A stretch of DNA of 64,000 bases from Scytonema millei VB511283 (GTDB taxonomy: Bacteria; Cyanobacteriota; Cyanobacteriia; Cyanobacteriales; Chroococcidiopsidaceae). The position numbers and the translations under genes were made by a program. Shown in pieces: positions 34,495 to 44,927 of this stretch (within the stretch, counting starts at the first letter, position 1; each line of letters opens with the position of its first letter). The stretch is taken from NCBI RefSeq assembly GCF_000817735.3, contig NZ_JTJC03000003.1, forward strand, positions 372,001 to 436,000, in the 5' to 3' direction. The notes beneath the pieces were generated by a model, which saw only the letters and a list, made by a program, of their open reading frames with translations, made no database searches and had not been told where the DNA came from.

Positions 34495-37400
34495 ATGATT
34501 CCCAAGCTAAATCTTAAGGAAAACCTAAAGTCTGAATATCTACTTTTCCTAGAGGCACTGGCGAAAACACCATTTTCAGGAGAGATTCGCCCCGATTTTG
34601 CCAGTCGGCTGATGATGTCTACTGATAATAGTATTTATCAAATTTTACCGCAAGCAGTTGTCTATCCTAAAACTGAAACAGATTTATTGCATTTATTTCA
34701 ATTAGCACGGCAAGAACAATTTAAATCTGTCACTTTCTCGCCTAGAGGTGGAGGAACGGGAACTAACGGTCAATCGCTTTCCTCTGGAATTATTATTGAT
34801 TGCTCTAAGTACATGCACCAGATTTTAGAAATTAATCTGGAACAGAGATGGGTACGAGTGCAACCAGGGGTAATTTTAGATAAATTGAATGCCGAACTAA
34901 AGCCTTATGGAATGTTTTTTGCGCCGTCTTTATCTCCTAGTAATCGCGCGACAATTGGAGGTATGATTAATACTGATGCTTGCGGTCAAGGTTCGCGGAT
35001 TTACGGACGCACCAGCAACCATATTTTAGAATTAAGTTGGGTTTTACCAGATGGTACTGTGGGGCGATCGCACGCTATTAACCTTAATACATTAAATCAT
35101 CTAAAGCAACAGCCAAATCGCATCGGAGATATTTACAGACAAGTTGATGAAATTGTTACGGCAAAGCAGGATTTAATTCAAAAAAGTTTTCCCAAAATGC
35201 CTCGATTCATGACGGGATATAACTTGGCAAAGGTTTACTCATCCCAAGATCGAACATTTAATCTGAACTGGATTTTAGCAGGTTCGGAAGGAACGCTTGC
35301 TGTGATTACTGAAGCCAAATTAAATTTAAATCCGATTCCTAAATATAAAAAATTATTAGCAATTCACTATAACTGTTTCAACGATGCTTTATTTGCAGCA
35401 GAGACTTTATTAGCTTCTGCACCCGCAGCTATAGAAACCATTGATGAGAAAATCCTGAATTTAGCGAAGCAGGATGAAATCTATGAAAAAGTTAAACATT
35501 TTATTTTAGGTGCAAGTGCAATTAACTTAGTTGAGTTTGTAGGCGACGATGTAGAGGAATTAGAACAAAAAATTGCTCAAATTTGCCAAAGCATTACCTT
35601 AAATCGAAGCCAGCCTCAGCAACCAATAGGATATTACTTGGCGCAAAACGAAACAGAAATTTCTCATCTATGGGACTTGCGCAAACGTGGTGTAGGATTG
35701 CTAGGGAATGCGAAAGGCGATCGCAAACCGATTGCTTTTATAGAAGATACCGCAGTTCCGCCAGCGTGCCTAGCTAATTACATTCGCGAATTTCAAACTT
35801 TACTCAATGCCTATCAGCTCGATTATGCCATGTACGGTCATGTAGATGTGGGCTGTATGCACGTTCGACCAGCACTAGATCTGAAAGTACCGCAAGATGA
35901 AGCACTCATAAGAGAATTATCTGACAAAGTTGTGGCGCTGGTCAGAAAATATGGTGGCGTGATGTGGGGGGAACACGGCAAAGGATTTCGCAGCGAATAT
36001 ACTCCTACTTTTTTTGGTGAACTGTATCCCGATTTAGGCAAAATTAAAGCAGCTTTCGATCCTGAAAATCGCTTGAACCCTGGGAAAATTGTCGCGCCAA
36101 ACGCTAGTTCCGATGAGGTGGTACGAGTCGAAGCACCTTTACGGGGACATTTCGATCGCCAAGTTGCCAAAGAAGTGCGATCGCAATACGAAGTTGCTTT
36201 TAGCTGTAATGGTAATGGCGCGTGCTTTAACTACAATCCCGATGATGTCATGTGTCCGTCTGCCAAAGTTACAGGCGATCGCATCCACTCGCCTAAAGGT
36301 CGTGCCAGTTTGATGAGGGAATGGTTGCGGCAATTGGCAATAACTAAAAGTGAAGAACTCGAAAAATCTGGAAATTTTACCCGCAAGTTCTGGAATAATT
36401 TAACTAAGATCTGGGGAAGTTATGACTATTCTCATGAAGTCTACGAGGGAATGCACGGCTGTCTTTCCTGTAAAGCTTGCGCTAGCCAATGTCCGATTCA
36501 TGTAGACATTCCCAGCCTGAAAGCCCAATTTCTCGAACTCTATCACACCCGCTATCTCCGGCATTGGCGCGATTATTTTGTCGGTTATATTGAAATTCAT
36601 GCCAGTTGGCAATCTCACGCACCTGTTTTAGTCAATTTTCTGACTCAAAACTCGGTGACGCACTGGTTAATTCAAAAACTTGTCCGAATGGTCGATCCAC
36701 CCGCAGTCAGCACGCTGACTGTCAGACACGGATTAAAACAAAGACAAGCACCAGTTTTTAATTTAGAGAAATTATCTACGCTTAGCGATTTGGAACGAGC
36801 AAACAGCGTTATTTTATTGCAAGATGCTTTTACCAGCTTTTACGAATCGCAAATAGTTCTCGACACCTACGATTTTTTATGCCAGTTGGGATATACAGTG
36901 TACGTTTCGCCATTTTTTCCAAGTGGAAAGCCTTTACACGTTAAAGGGTTTTTAAAAAGATTTCAGGCGATCGCGCAAAAAAATACTGACTATCTCAATC
37001 GATTAGCACAATTAGAAATTCCCCTGATAGGAATTGAGCCTAGTATCGTCCTTACCTACCGAGATGAGTATATCAAAGTTCAAGGCTTAAAAGCAAATTT
37101 TCAAGTGCAACTACTGCAAGAATTTTTGTGGGAAAAACGCGAGCGATTAAAGCAAAGAATAGGCGATCGCATATTTGAATTAAACCATTATTACTTATTC
37201 GGTCACTGTACCGAAAAAACGCTTGCTTTAAACTCACAAAAACAATGGCAGCAAGTCTTTCAAATGTTAAAAATTCCTTTGAGTTTAGTTTCTACAGGCT
37301 GTTGTGGCATGGCAGGGATTTACGGACATGAAGCCGAACACTATAATGAATCTCAAGGAATTTATGCTATGAGCTGGAAACGGCAAATTTCATCCGATGT

Positions 37401-37521
37401 AGAACAGAGAAAATTATGTTTAGCTACTGGTTACTCTTGTCGTTCTCAAGTCAAACGATTTGATGAATTCATACCTTTACACCCTATTCAAGTTCTACTT
37501 TCGCTCGTCCCTCACTTCTAA
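34495..37521 (+). CDS. FAD-linked oxidoreductase with FeS and CCG domains (YdiJ/D-2-hydroxyglutarate dehydrogenase type)
   Basis: The protein is 1008 residues from ATG 34495. It has three parts: an FAD-binding PCMH domain (SPRGGGTGTNGQSLSSGIIIDCSKYM), an FAD-linked oxidase C-terminal domain (DYAMYGHVDVGCMHVRPALD and GEHGKGFRSEY), and a ferredoxin-like part with two Cys clusters (CNGNGACFNYNPDDVMCPS and GCLSCKACASQCPIHVDIP). A C-terminal CCG-type region follows (GHCTEKT..STGCCGMAGIYGHE). This layout is that of YdiJ-like D-2-hydroxyacid dehydrogenases, which oxidise D-2-hydroxyglutarate or D-lactate and pass electrons to a carrier. The substrate is not fixed by sequence. folB follows by 17 bases. 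Confidence 0.9.
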   Translation: MIPKLNLKENLKSEYLLFLEALAKTPFSGEIRPDFASRLMMSTDNSIYQILPQAVVYPKTETDLLHLFQLARQEQFKSVTFSPRGGGTGTNGQSLSSGIIIDCSKYMHQILEINLEQRWVRVQPGVILDKLNAELKPYGMFFAPSLSPSNRATIGGMINTDACGQGSRIYGRTSNHILELSWVLPDGTVGRSHAINLNTLNHLKQQPNRIGDIYRQVDEIVTAKQDLIQKSFPKMPRFMTGYNLAKVYSSQDRTFNLNWILAGSEGTLAVITEAKLNLNPIPKYKKLLAIHYNCFNDALFAAETLLASAPAAIETIDEKILNLAKQDEIYEKVKHFILGASAINLVEFVGDDVEELEQKIAQICQSITLNRSQPQQPIGYYLAQNETEISHLWDLRKRGVGLLGNAKGDRKPIAFIEDTAVPPACLANYIREFQTLLNAYQLDYAMYGHVDVGCMHVRPALDLKVPQDEALIRELSDKVVALVRKYGGVMWGEHGKGFRSEYTPTFFGELYPDLGKIKAAFDPENRLNPGKIVAPNASSDEVVRVEAPLRGHFDRQVAKEVRSQYEVAFSCNGNGACFNYNPDDVMCPSAKVTGDRIHSPKGRASLMREWLRQLAITKSEELEKSGNFTRKFWNNLTKIWGSYDYSHEVYEGMHGCLSCKACASQCPIHVDIPSLKAQFLELYHTRYLRHWRDYFVGYIEIHASWQSHAPVLVNFLTQNSVTHWLIQKLVRMVDPPAVSTLTVRHGLKQRQAPVFNLEKLSTLSDLERANSVILLQDAFTSFYESQIVLDTYDFLCQLGYTVYVSPFFPSGKPLHVKGFLKRFQAIAQKNTDYLNRLAQLEIPLIGIEPSIVLTYRDEYIKVQGLKANFQVQLLQEFLWEKRERLKQRIGDRIFELNHYYLFGHCTEKTLALNSQKQWQQVFQMLKIPLSLVSTGCCGMAGIYGHEAEHYNESQGIYAMSWKRQISSDVEQRKLCLATGYSCRSQVKRFDEFIPLHPIQVLLSLVPHF

Positions 37522-37538
37522 CCTTCAAACCCTAATCT

Positions 37539-37901
37539 ATGGACTGCATTCATCTAGAAAAAATTCGCTGTTATGGCTATACGGGATATTTGCCAGAAGA
37601 ACAGGTATTAGGACAATGGTTTGAGGTTGATGTAACGCTGTGGTTAGATTTATCGGTGGCGGGTAAGAGCGATGCTATTGAAGACACAATCGATTATCGT
37701 AATATTATTAGTAACGTTCAGCATTTAGTTAAGACTTCTAAGTTCGCTTTAGTCGAAAAGCTAGCAACTGCGATCGCAGAATCTATTTTAGTAGTAAAGG
37801 GGATAGAACAAGTCAAAGTCAAATTATCTAAACCCGCCGCACCCATACCAGATTTTAGTGGCAAAATTTCCATCGAAATTACCAGAAACGTTCTGCAATA
37901 A
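37539..37901 (+). CDS. folB: Dihydroneopterin aldolase
   Basis: FolB cleaves 7,8-dihydroneopterin to 6-hydroxymethyl-dihydropterin and glycolaldehyde in folate synthesis. The 120-residue protein has the typical start (DCIHLEKIRCYGYTGYLPEE), the middle DTIDYRNIISNVQ, the substrate-binding Glu in ALVEKLATAIA, and the Lys in KVKLSKPAAPIP. It follows the FAD oxidoreductase closely and may share its transcript. A perfect palindrome follows the stop. Confidence 0.93.
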   Translation: MDCIHLEKIRCYGYTGYLPEEQVLGQWFEVDVTLWLDLSVAGKSDAIEDTIDYRNIISNVQHLVKTSKFALVEKLATAIAESILVVKGIEQVKVKLSKPAAPIPDFSGKISIEITRNVLQ

Positions 37902-37912
37902 TTTTCATTTAA

Positions 37913-37942
37913 TGTAGAGACGTTACATGTAACGTCTCTACA
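37913..37942. terminator. Perfect 30-bp palindrome between convergent folB and DUF3891 genes
   Basis: The half-site TGTAGAGACGTTACA is followed by its exact complement. It overlaps the stop codon of the minus-strand gene. It shares AGAGACGTTAC with the palindrome at 31606-31629; both separate convergent genes. Confidence 0.6.
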
Positions 37943-38723
37943 TAGGAATCAAAACAGTAGACATATTCACCCATTCTGCATTTGCTAAAGCTTGACGCAT
38001 TTGAGTTTCATCTGTAAAGCGATTGCGTAACACTCGCCCATCGTAATTGAGTTTTACCTCATCGCGATCGAATGCCCAAGGCGAAACTTTAACTTTTTCA
38101 AACTTATCATCTAGGGGAACGAGAGTCAGCGTAGTTTCTCCTAATGCAGTAGGAATACCATCAAATTGTCTTTCTTCCTGCACTCCCATACACAAAGCTA
38201 GCGAGAGCGAATCCCAAATTGCTACTAAATTGCGATTCCGGTGAATGGCTTCTGGAATTGCATAATTTGCGTAGTACGTATCATTTTTCAAATGATTAAT
38301 TAGCTGTTCTTGAAAAGCGTATTCTTGTTGTAAATATTCCTTAACTAACTGAGTAGACTCAGGTGAATTTTCCCATTTTCGGAAGCGTTCAAATAACCCT
38401 GTACCGTGGAGCGAGATCAGTAATGCTGCGTATCTACCGTAAGATAAAGTTAAATGCTTTACGCCAGACCAAATTTTGACCGATATTTCCGAAGGGAGTT
38501 CCATGAAGTTGTGAGGATATCCTGTCTGGGGATTTAAAGTCGGTTTGTCTTCCCAAAATACCCAGCCAATATCATGTATCGCCGCACCGAGACAAACTTC
38601 TTCTCTAGGCGTAAAATATCCAAAATCTTCGTTTCCCCAAGCCTGCGCCAGACAACCTGCAATCCAAGCATGAGTCGGTTGGGCGATCGCAATTATTTCT
38701 GTTGGTGTTTGGCGATGTAGCAT
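37938..38723 (-). CDS. DUF3891 family protein
   Basis: The 261-residue protein resembles DUF3891, an HD-domain-like helical family. It has QPTHAWIAGCLAQAWGN near the N-terminus, then CLGAAIHDIGWVFWEDKPTLNPQTGYPHNFMELP with the His-Asp pair, and YGRYAALLISLHGTGLFERF. The His/Asp pattern suggests a metal site as in HD hydrolases, but no substrate is known. Its stop codon lies within the palindrome shared with folB. Confidence 0.85.
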   Translation of the reverse strand: MLHRQTPTEIIAIAQPTHAWIAGCLAQAWGNEDFGYFTPREEVCLGAAIHDIGWVFWEDKPTLNPQTGYPHNFMELPSEISVKIWSGVKHLTLSYGRYAALLISLHGTGLFERFRKWENSPESTQLVKEYLQQEYAFQEQLINHLKNDTYYANYAIPEAIHRNRNLVAIWDSLSLALCMGVQEERQFDGIPTALGETTLTLVPLDDKFEKVKVSPWAFDRDEVKLNYDGRVLRNRFTDETQMRQALANAEWVNMSTVLIPM

Positions 38724-38804
38724 ATTATCTTAGTATGTGGCTGATATGGTCAAATTAGAATACCTGTCCCTTGACGATCGGCTTTAACAAGCGTATCTCG
38801 TATA

Positions 38805-39323
38805 TTATTTTCTTTTATAGTGAAGTTCTACAACACCATAAGGACAGGATTTTTGACTAATCAGATCGAGCTTGAGTTCTGAGAGCGACTGGTAAAGAGT
38901 TATTCCTGTTCCTAAAATAATTGGGATGATAAAAATGAAGTATTCATCAACTAATCCATTTTGAATGAATGGAGATGCAGCTCTTCCACCTCCCATTAAC
39001 CAAACTCGCTGATATCCTCTTTTATTTACGTCTTCTACAATTTCTTCCATACTTTTCATAAAAACTATATCAAGACGTAGCGTGGATAAATTTCGACTAG
39101 TTAAGACATAGGAAAGTTTGCCAGGATATGCCCAATCTCCAAATCCTAAAATCTGCTCGTAGGTAGTAGAACCCATTACTATAGCATCAATTGAGTTATA
39201 GAATTTGAGGTAATCTTTATTTTTATTTACTTGTTCAGGTGGTAATAACCAATCAATACTTCCGTCCGATCGCGCTATGTATCCATCAATACTTGTGGCT
39301 ACATAAAGAATATATTTTGTCAT
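38805..39323 (-). CDS. Dihydrofolate reductase / RibD C-terminal family protein
   Basis: The 172-residue protein starts at MTKYILYVATSIDGYIARSDGSIDWLLP (39323). The open frame runs 77 codons further upstream, but that part reads through AT-rich and repeat DNA. The RibD-C/DHFR fold is shown by VMGSTTYEQILGFGDWAYPGK, the nucleotide-binding VWLMGGGRAASPFIQNGLVDEYFIFIIPIILGTGI. It is an NADPH-dependent reductase-fold protein, not the essential DHFR; the substrate is unknown. Confidence 0.85.
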   Translation of the reverse strand: MTKYILYVATSIDGYIARSDGSIDWLLPPEQVNKNKDYLKFYNSIDAIVMGSTTYEQILGFGDWAYPGKLSYVLTSRNLSTLRLDIVFMKSMEEIVEDVNKRGYQRVWLMGGGRAASPFIQNGLVDEYFIFIIPIILGTGITLYQSLSELKLDLISQKSCPYGVVELHYKRK

Positions 39324-39423
39324 TTTGGCTTTTGTAGCTATTACCAACTCAATTTTAATTTTAATATTTATAATTAGCTCTAACTCGGACAAGAGACTGC
39401 TTACAAAAGTAGATTTTTTGTGA

Positions 39424-39470
39424 ATTTGAACGCAGATGGACGCGGATGAATGCGGACGAACGCGGATATA
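39424..39470. repeat. Degenerate 10-12-nt direct repeats (ACGCGGATGA)
   Basis: Four imperfect copies, GAACGCAGATG, GACGCGGATG, AATGCGGACG and AACGCGGATA, lie between the reductase gene and the groEL terminator. No coding function. Confidence 0.6.
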
Positions 39471-39497
39471 GTTTTGTTTTTTGACTTTTGACTTGAC

Positions 39498-39528
39498 AAA
39501 AAAAGCTGCCTCCTCAAGGGAAGCAGCT
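39498..39528 (-). terminator. Rho-independent terminator of groESL
   Basis: On the minus strand a 10-bp stem (AGCTGCTTCC / GGAGGCAGCT with one G-U pair) and a 5-base loop are followed by a run of seven T. It lies about 45 bases after the groEL stop. Confidence 0.85.
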
Positions 39529-39574
39529 GTATTCTTCACAACGGAAGTAGACAAAAGCCTACCCCTGACAGACT

Positions 39575-41221
<1,647 letters not shown>

Positions 41222-41266
41222 CTAAAATTCTCTTGCTTGTGGGTTCCCAAATAAATTGTTGATGAT

Positions 41267-41290
41267 TGGTAGTTGGTAGTTGGTAGTTGC
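41267..41290. repeat. 7-nt repeats (GGTAGTT) between groES and groEL
   Basis: Three GGTAGTT units, then CACTAAC/CACTAGT-type units, lie within the groES-groEL intercistronic space of about 110 bases. Confidence 0.8.
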
Positions 41291-41327
41291 TTGCTCCCAC
41301 TAACCACTAACCACTAGTCACCAGTCA

Positions 41328-41639
41328 CTAGCTAACAACTGCTAAAATGTCTTTCTCAGACAACAGGACGTACTCATCTGTACCTAGCTTTACGTCTGTG
41401 CCAGCGTACTTAGAGTAAAGAACTTTGTCTCCAACCTTAACTTCTAGTTCTTGGCGAGAACCATCATCATTACGCTTGCCAGGACCAATGGCGACGATTT
41501 CACCAACTTGGGGTTTTTCCTTAGCAGTGTCGGGCAAGTACAAACCGCCAGCGGTTTTCTCTTCTGAGGCGCTGACTTTGACAAATACGCGATCGCCTAG
41601 TGGCTTAACTGTAGAAACGCTTAAAGATACTGCTGCCAT
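41328..41639 (-). CDS. groES: 10-kDa co-chaperonin GroES
   Basis: The 103-residue protein starts at [21 protein letters not shown] (41639); the frame is open further upstream across the CIRCE-like element, so the internal ATG is chosen. The mobile loop [17 protein letters not shown] and the roof region [12 protein letters not shown] are intact. It is the first gene of the groES-groEL operon; the two genes are separated by about 110 bases with 7-nt repeats. Confidence 0.97.
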   Translation of the reverse strand: MAAVSLSVSTVKPLGDRVFVKVSASEEKTAGGLYLPDTAKEKPQVGEIVAIGPGKRNDDGSRQELEVKVGDKVLYSKYAGTDVKLGTDEYVLLSEKDILAVVS

Positions 41640-41656
41640 ACAAATTCCTCGCCTTG

Positions 41657-41681
41657 TTAGCACTCTCAACTCCTGAGTGCT
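41657..41681 (-). promoter_or_regulatory. CIRCE-like operator in the groES leader
   Basis: The arms TTAGCACTC and GAGTGCTAA are perfect and match the HrcA operator CIRCE. By direct count the spacer is 7 bases (AACTCCT), where the consensus has 9. It lies 18 bases upstream of the groES ATG. Confidence 0.88.
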
Positions 41682-41690
41682 AATTTAGCC

Positions 41691-41720
41691 AAAAGATAGA
41701 GATCATGGCAACAAATCCAA
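41691..41720 (-). promoter_or_regulatory. Likely sigma-70-type promoter of groESL
   Basis: On the minus strand TTGGAT (-35) and TATCTT (-10) are separated by 18 bases, and the CIRCE-like element begins about 9 bases after the -10. The layout suits repression by HrcA. Confidence 0.45.
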
Positions 41721-41738
41721 TTGTACGGGTTTCCGAAC

Positions 41739-41919
41739 TAGGGGTGAGGGGTGAGGAGTGAGGAGTGAGGGAAAGAGGAGCAGAGGAGCTGGGGGACAAG
41801 GGGGACAAGGGGGACAAGACAATTTAAAATGCAATGTGTATGCGTGTAAATTACCTAACTCACCCGTTTCATTCCCTGAAGCTGAGATTTTTTCCCTCGC
41901 TCCTCACTCCTCACTCCTC
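41739..41919. repeat. Mixed 7- to 9-nt repeats (GTGAGGA, GGGGGACAA, CTCCTCA)
   Basis: GAGTGAG-type units follow the groES promoter, then GGGGGACAA units at about 41790-41818. CACTCCT units run straight into the ATG at 41922. Confidence 0.75.
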
Positions 41920-41921
41920 AC

Positions 41922-42371
41922 ATGACCGATAACCTAGAGAAAGACGAAACCTGTAAACCTAAAGATGATGAAGCTTTGGCTGTTTGCGTCCAGGCTTTAG
42001 GTTTACCGCAAATTCAACGCCATGTTTTTATTTGTGCCGACCAGACTTTACCACAGTGCTGTTCTAAGGAAGCGAGTCTAGAATCTTGGGATTACTTGAA
42101 AAAACGCCTCAAACAATTAAAACTCGATAAACCAACGAGCGATCGCCCCAGTTGTATCTTTCGCACGAAGGCTAACTGCTTGCGCGTCTGTACTCATGGT
42201 CCAATTCTCGTAGTCTATCCCGATGGGGTTTGGTATCGTCAGGCAACCCCCGAAGTTATCGAACGGATTATCCAAGAACATCTCATCGGCAACAAAATTG
42301 TGCGCGAATATGCCTTTCTCGTTCATCCTCTGCCAGAACCGACATCGACTGCGATCGCAGAGGACAATTAG
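41922..42371 (+). CDS. (2Fe-2S) ferredoxin-like thioredoxin-fold protein
   Basis: The 149-residue protein resembles the small thioredoxin-fold [2Fe-2S] ferredoxins related to NuoE. Cys ligands are probably in [14 protein letters not shown] and in [22 protein letters not shown], as in the family (C-x10-12-C and C-x3-C). It should carry electrons in the cytosol; the partner is unknown. The ATG is preceded immediately by CACTCCT repeats with no clear ribosome site. Confidence 0.85.
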   Translation: MTDNLEKDETCKPKDDEALAVCVQALGLPQIQRHVFICADQTLPQCCSKEASLESWDYLKKRLKQLKLDKPTSDRPSCIFRTKANCLRVCTHGPILVVYPDGVWYRQATPEVIERIIQEHLIGNKIVREYAFLVHPLPEPTSTAIAEDN

Positions 42372-42901
42372 TACAGCATGAGAGAAGTTGATAGGTTGCC
42401 AATTATCAACCAAAAAGTCAAGAGAATTGATGAGATAACATAAAAGCCATCAGCTTTCTTGCACGAGACCCCATCTCATCACCATTTATTAAGGATAGTT
42501 ACAAAGAATATTTGATTTGGTAAACAAAATTGACTGACTTTTCTCAGTACAAATTTTGGCGTTTACTCGTACTTTAGTGGGTTTTACTGATTCTTTCAGA
42601 TAAAGACAAGTATATTTTGTTATTGTATCAGGTTTTATACGACAACGCCGAAAAAAGAATATATAATGATATCGCCTAAGTTATACCAAATAGGGCGTAT
42701 CATTAGGTGTCCGTACTAAGACTGAAATCTTTGCAGTTGCAGTGCAGCACTAAAGCTATAAATCTTCTTTGAAGATTAAAATGGCTTTCCGACTACAAAT
42801 CAGCGAGACCAAGGTCAGTAAAATACCACCAAACCGATAAATTGCAAGAGAAACTGCTATTGAAAAGTTCGACTGACTCAATTGTGGCGAGTAAGCGCAG
42901 C
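42372..42901. other. Gene-free region upstream of the LuxR-type regulator
   Basis: About 530 bases without a gene. It is AT-rich. A short hairpin, AATCTTC-TTT-GAAGATT, is at 42762-42778 and may lie in the leader of the regulator. Nothing else was recognised. Confidence 0.55.
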
Positions 42902-43549
42902 ATGAAGGAAACTAGCGTAAAAGAGCACAAGCGACTGCTATTAATAGATGATGACCCCAACCTCATATTACTCGTCAAGGATTACCTAGAATTCCGAGGC
43001 TATGAGGTCATCACCGCAGAAAACGGGCGAGAGGCTTTAGAAGTTCTGGAGCAGGAAATTCCAGATATGATTATCTGTGACGTGATGATGCCAGAAATGG
43101 ATGGCTATCAGTTTGTCAATCAGGTAAGACAAGACGAACGCACCAGTTGGATTCCGATTCTATTTCTTTCTGCCAAGGGTCAAAGCCAAGACAAAATCAA
43201 AGGTTTAAACATCGGTGCTGATGTCTACATGGTTAAACCATTCGAGCCAGAGGAACTAGTGGCTCAAGTGGAAGCTTCTCTCAAACAAGCTTATCGCCAG
43301 AGACAACAATCAGGTAGCAACGGCGAAAACGAGACAAAAATTCAAGTTCCTTTTGACGTGCATCTGACGCAAACAGAGCTAAAAGTCGTGCAGTACGTGG
43401 CGAGAGGTCTAGCTAATCGCGACATTGCCGAAGAACTGAATGTGAGTCAGCGGACAGTAGAAAGCCATGTGTCTAATATGCTTGGTAAAACGGGACTGCA
43501 CAATCGTACTGAACTGGCACGTTGGGCAATTGAAAATCAAATGGCATGA
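42902..43549 (+). CDS. NarL/LuxR-family response regulator (Ycf29-like)
   Basis: The 215-residue protein starts at ATG 42902 (the frame extends to a TTG at 42842). The receiver has LLLIDDDPN, the phospho-acceptor Asp60 in MIICDVMMPEMDG, and Lys in MVKPFEPEEL. The C-terminal helix-turn-helix is LTQTELKVVQYVARGLANRDIAEELNVSQRTVESHVSNMLGKTG. It resembles the NarL-type regulators conserved in cyanobacteria and some algal plastids. No kinase is adjacent, so it is an orphan. Confidence 0.9.
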   Translation: MKETSVKEHKRLLLIDDDPNLILLVKDYLEFRGYEVITAENGREALEVLEQEIPDMIICDVMMPEMDGYQFVNQVRQDERTSWIPILFLSAKGQSQDKIKGLNIGADVYMVKPFEPEELVAQVEASLKQAYRQRQQSGSNGENETKIQVPFDVHLTQTELKVVQYVARGLANRDIAEELNVSQRTVESHVSNMLGKTGLHNRTELARWAIENQMA

Positions 43550-43831
43550 CTCGACATGGGAAATTGGAGGCTAAAGGACTGGGGAAGTCGAGAAAAAATG
43601 TAGCGGATTATGGCAAGAATAACTATATAGTTGAATCAGCACGACTGGCTGATGCTGTATAGATTAAATCCTGCTGCCATCTGCCTCCTGCTTTCTTGCA
43701 CTAGTCTTATCTCAGTAGTGACAAGTTTAGTTTAAGTTTCTTATTAGGCGATCGCCTAAAAGAAGGTAGCGAATACGCAATTAGCTGCCTATCATGGGTA
43801 ATACCAAGCTAGTGAGGATGCGGCAGTAGTA

Positions 43832-44881
43832 ATGTTAGACCTGAACCACTGCTACAGAGTACTTGGATTAGAGCCTGGAGCCTCCCTGGAAGAAATTAAC
43901 CAGGCGTATAAGGACTTGGCTTTTATTTGGCATCCCGATCGCATCCCGAAAGAGAATCAGCGGTTGCAGCAAAAAGCGCAAGAAAAATTAAAAGAAATTA
44001 ATCAAGCGCGAGAGCAATTGCGGGTAATTCAGACTCGCACGGGTAAATTTACTCCGGCGCAACCAAAACCAGAGTCCCGCAGTAGATCTAAACAGTCGCA
44101 GACTCATTCTCAGTCTCATTACTACTCAGCGTCACAATCGCGCCAGCAAAGTTATTCGCAGTCGAGCAGCAATAATTCTCAGTCATATTACGATTCAACG
44201 TCGCGATCGCGTCAACAGGCAAGTTCGCAGTCGAACGGCAATAATTCACAATCTAGTTACAAACAACCGTCACAATCGCACTACGACTCTACTCAGCCGC
44301 ACCAGCAGCCACATTCGCAATCTAGCTATAAGCAACCGTACCAGTCAGATTACTACTCAGCCTCACAGTCGAGCTACAAGCAGCAATCTCCTCCCTCAAG
44401 CTATTACTCGGGATCGCAATCGCCCCAACAGAGCAGTTCTCAATCTTACTATTCTGCTTCTAAGTCGCCCCAGCAAGCCACTGCTTCATCTTCCCAGCAG
44501 CCCTACCGTCCTCACTATCCCGATATGACTGGAGCCGATTTACGGGGTGCTGAGTTAAAAGAAAAAGATTTATCGGGGAGAAACTTGAGCAAAGCTAACT
44601 TAAGTAAAGCCGATCTGAGCGATTCTTTTCTGCACAAAGTCAATCTACAAGAAGCAAATCTATCTCAAGCCAACTTATTTCGTGCTAACTTATTAGGCGC
44701 GAATTTGACTTCAGCCAATTTACAGGAAGCAAATTTAATTGGTGCTGACTTGAGTGGAGCAAATTTAAGTAAAGCTAATTTAAAAGGAGCCAAAGTAGGC
44801 ACAAAAGACCGAATTATGGTCAAATTAACCGGAGCAATTTTAACTGGGGCAATTATGCCCGATGGCTCAGTTCATCAGTAA
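43832..44881 (+). CDS. DnaJ-domain protein with Ser/Gln/Tyr-rich linker and pentapeptide repeats
   Basis: The 349-residue protein has three parts. Residues 1-70 are a J domain with the HPD motif at 34-36 (FIWHPDRIP), which stimulates Hsp70 ATPase. Residues 75-230 are a low-complexity Ser/Gln/Tyr/His linker with repeats such as SQSSYKQP and SYYSASQS, prion-like in composition. From about residue 232 there are pentapeptide repeats (ADLRG, ANLSK, ADLSD, ANLSQ ...), a right-handed beta-helix; the tail is LTGAILTGAIMPDGSVHQ. J-domain/pentapeptide fusions occur in cyanobacteria but have no known role. It may target DnaK to a specific client. Confidence 0.9.
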   Translation: MLDLNHCYRVLGLEPGASLEEINQAYKDLAFIWHPDRIPKENQRLQQKAQEKLKEINQAREQLRVIQTRTGKFTPAQPKPESRSRSKQSQTHSQSHYYSASQSRQQSYSQSSSNNSQSYYDSTSRSRQQASSQSNGNNSQSSYKQPSQSHYDSTQPHQQPHSQSSYKQPYQSDYYSASQSSYKQQSPPSSYYSGSQSPQQSSSQSYYSASKSPQQATASSSQQPYRPHYPDMTGADLRGAELKEKDLSGRNLSKANLSKADLSDSFLHKVNLQEANLSQANLFRANLLGANLTSANLQEANLIGADLSGANLSKANLKGAKVGTKDRIMVKLTGAILTGAIMPDGSVHQ

Positions 44882-44893
44882 AAAATCCTTTTA

Positions 44894-44927
44894 GTTTTTG
44901 ACTTTTAACTTTTAACTTTTGACTTTT
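44894..44927. repeat. 7-nt repeats (ACTTTTG / ACTTTTA) at the start of the DUF72 gene
   Basis: Four units, of which the last, ACTTTTG, contains the TTG taken as the start codon of the next gene. Confidence 0.8.

Noticed and set aside
42762-42778. Riboswitch or leader RNA upstream of the LuxR-type regulator
   Set aside because: Only one short hairpin is visible; no conserved riboswitch core could be recognised.
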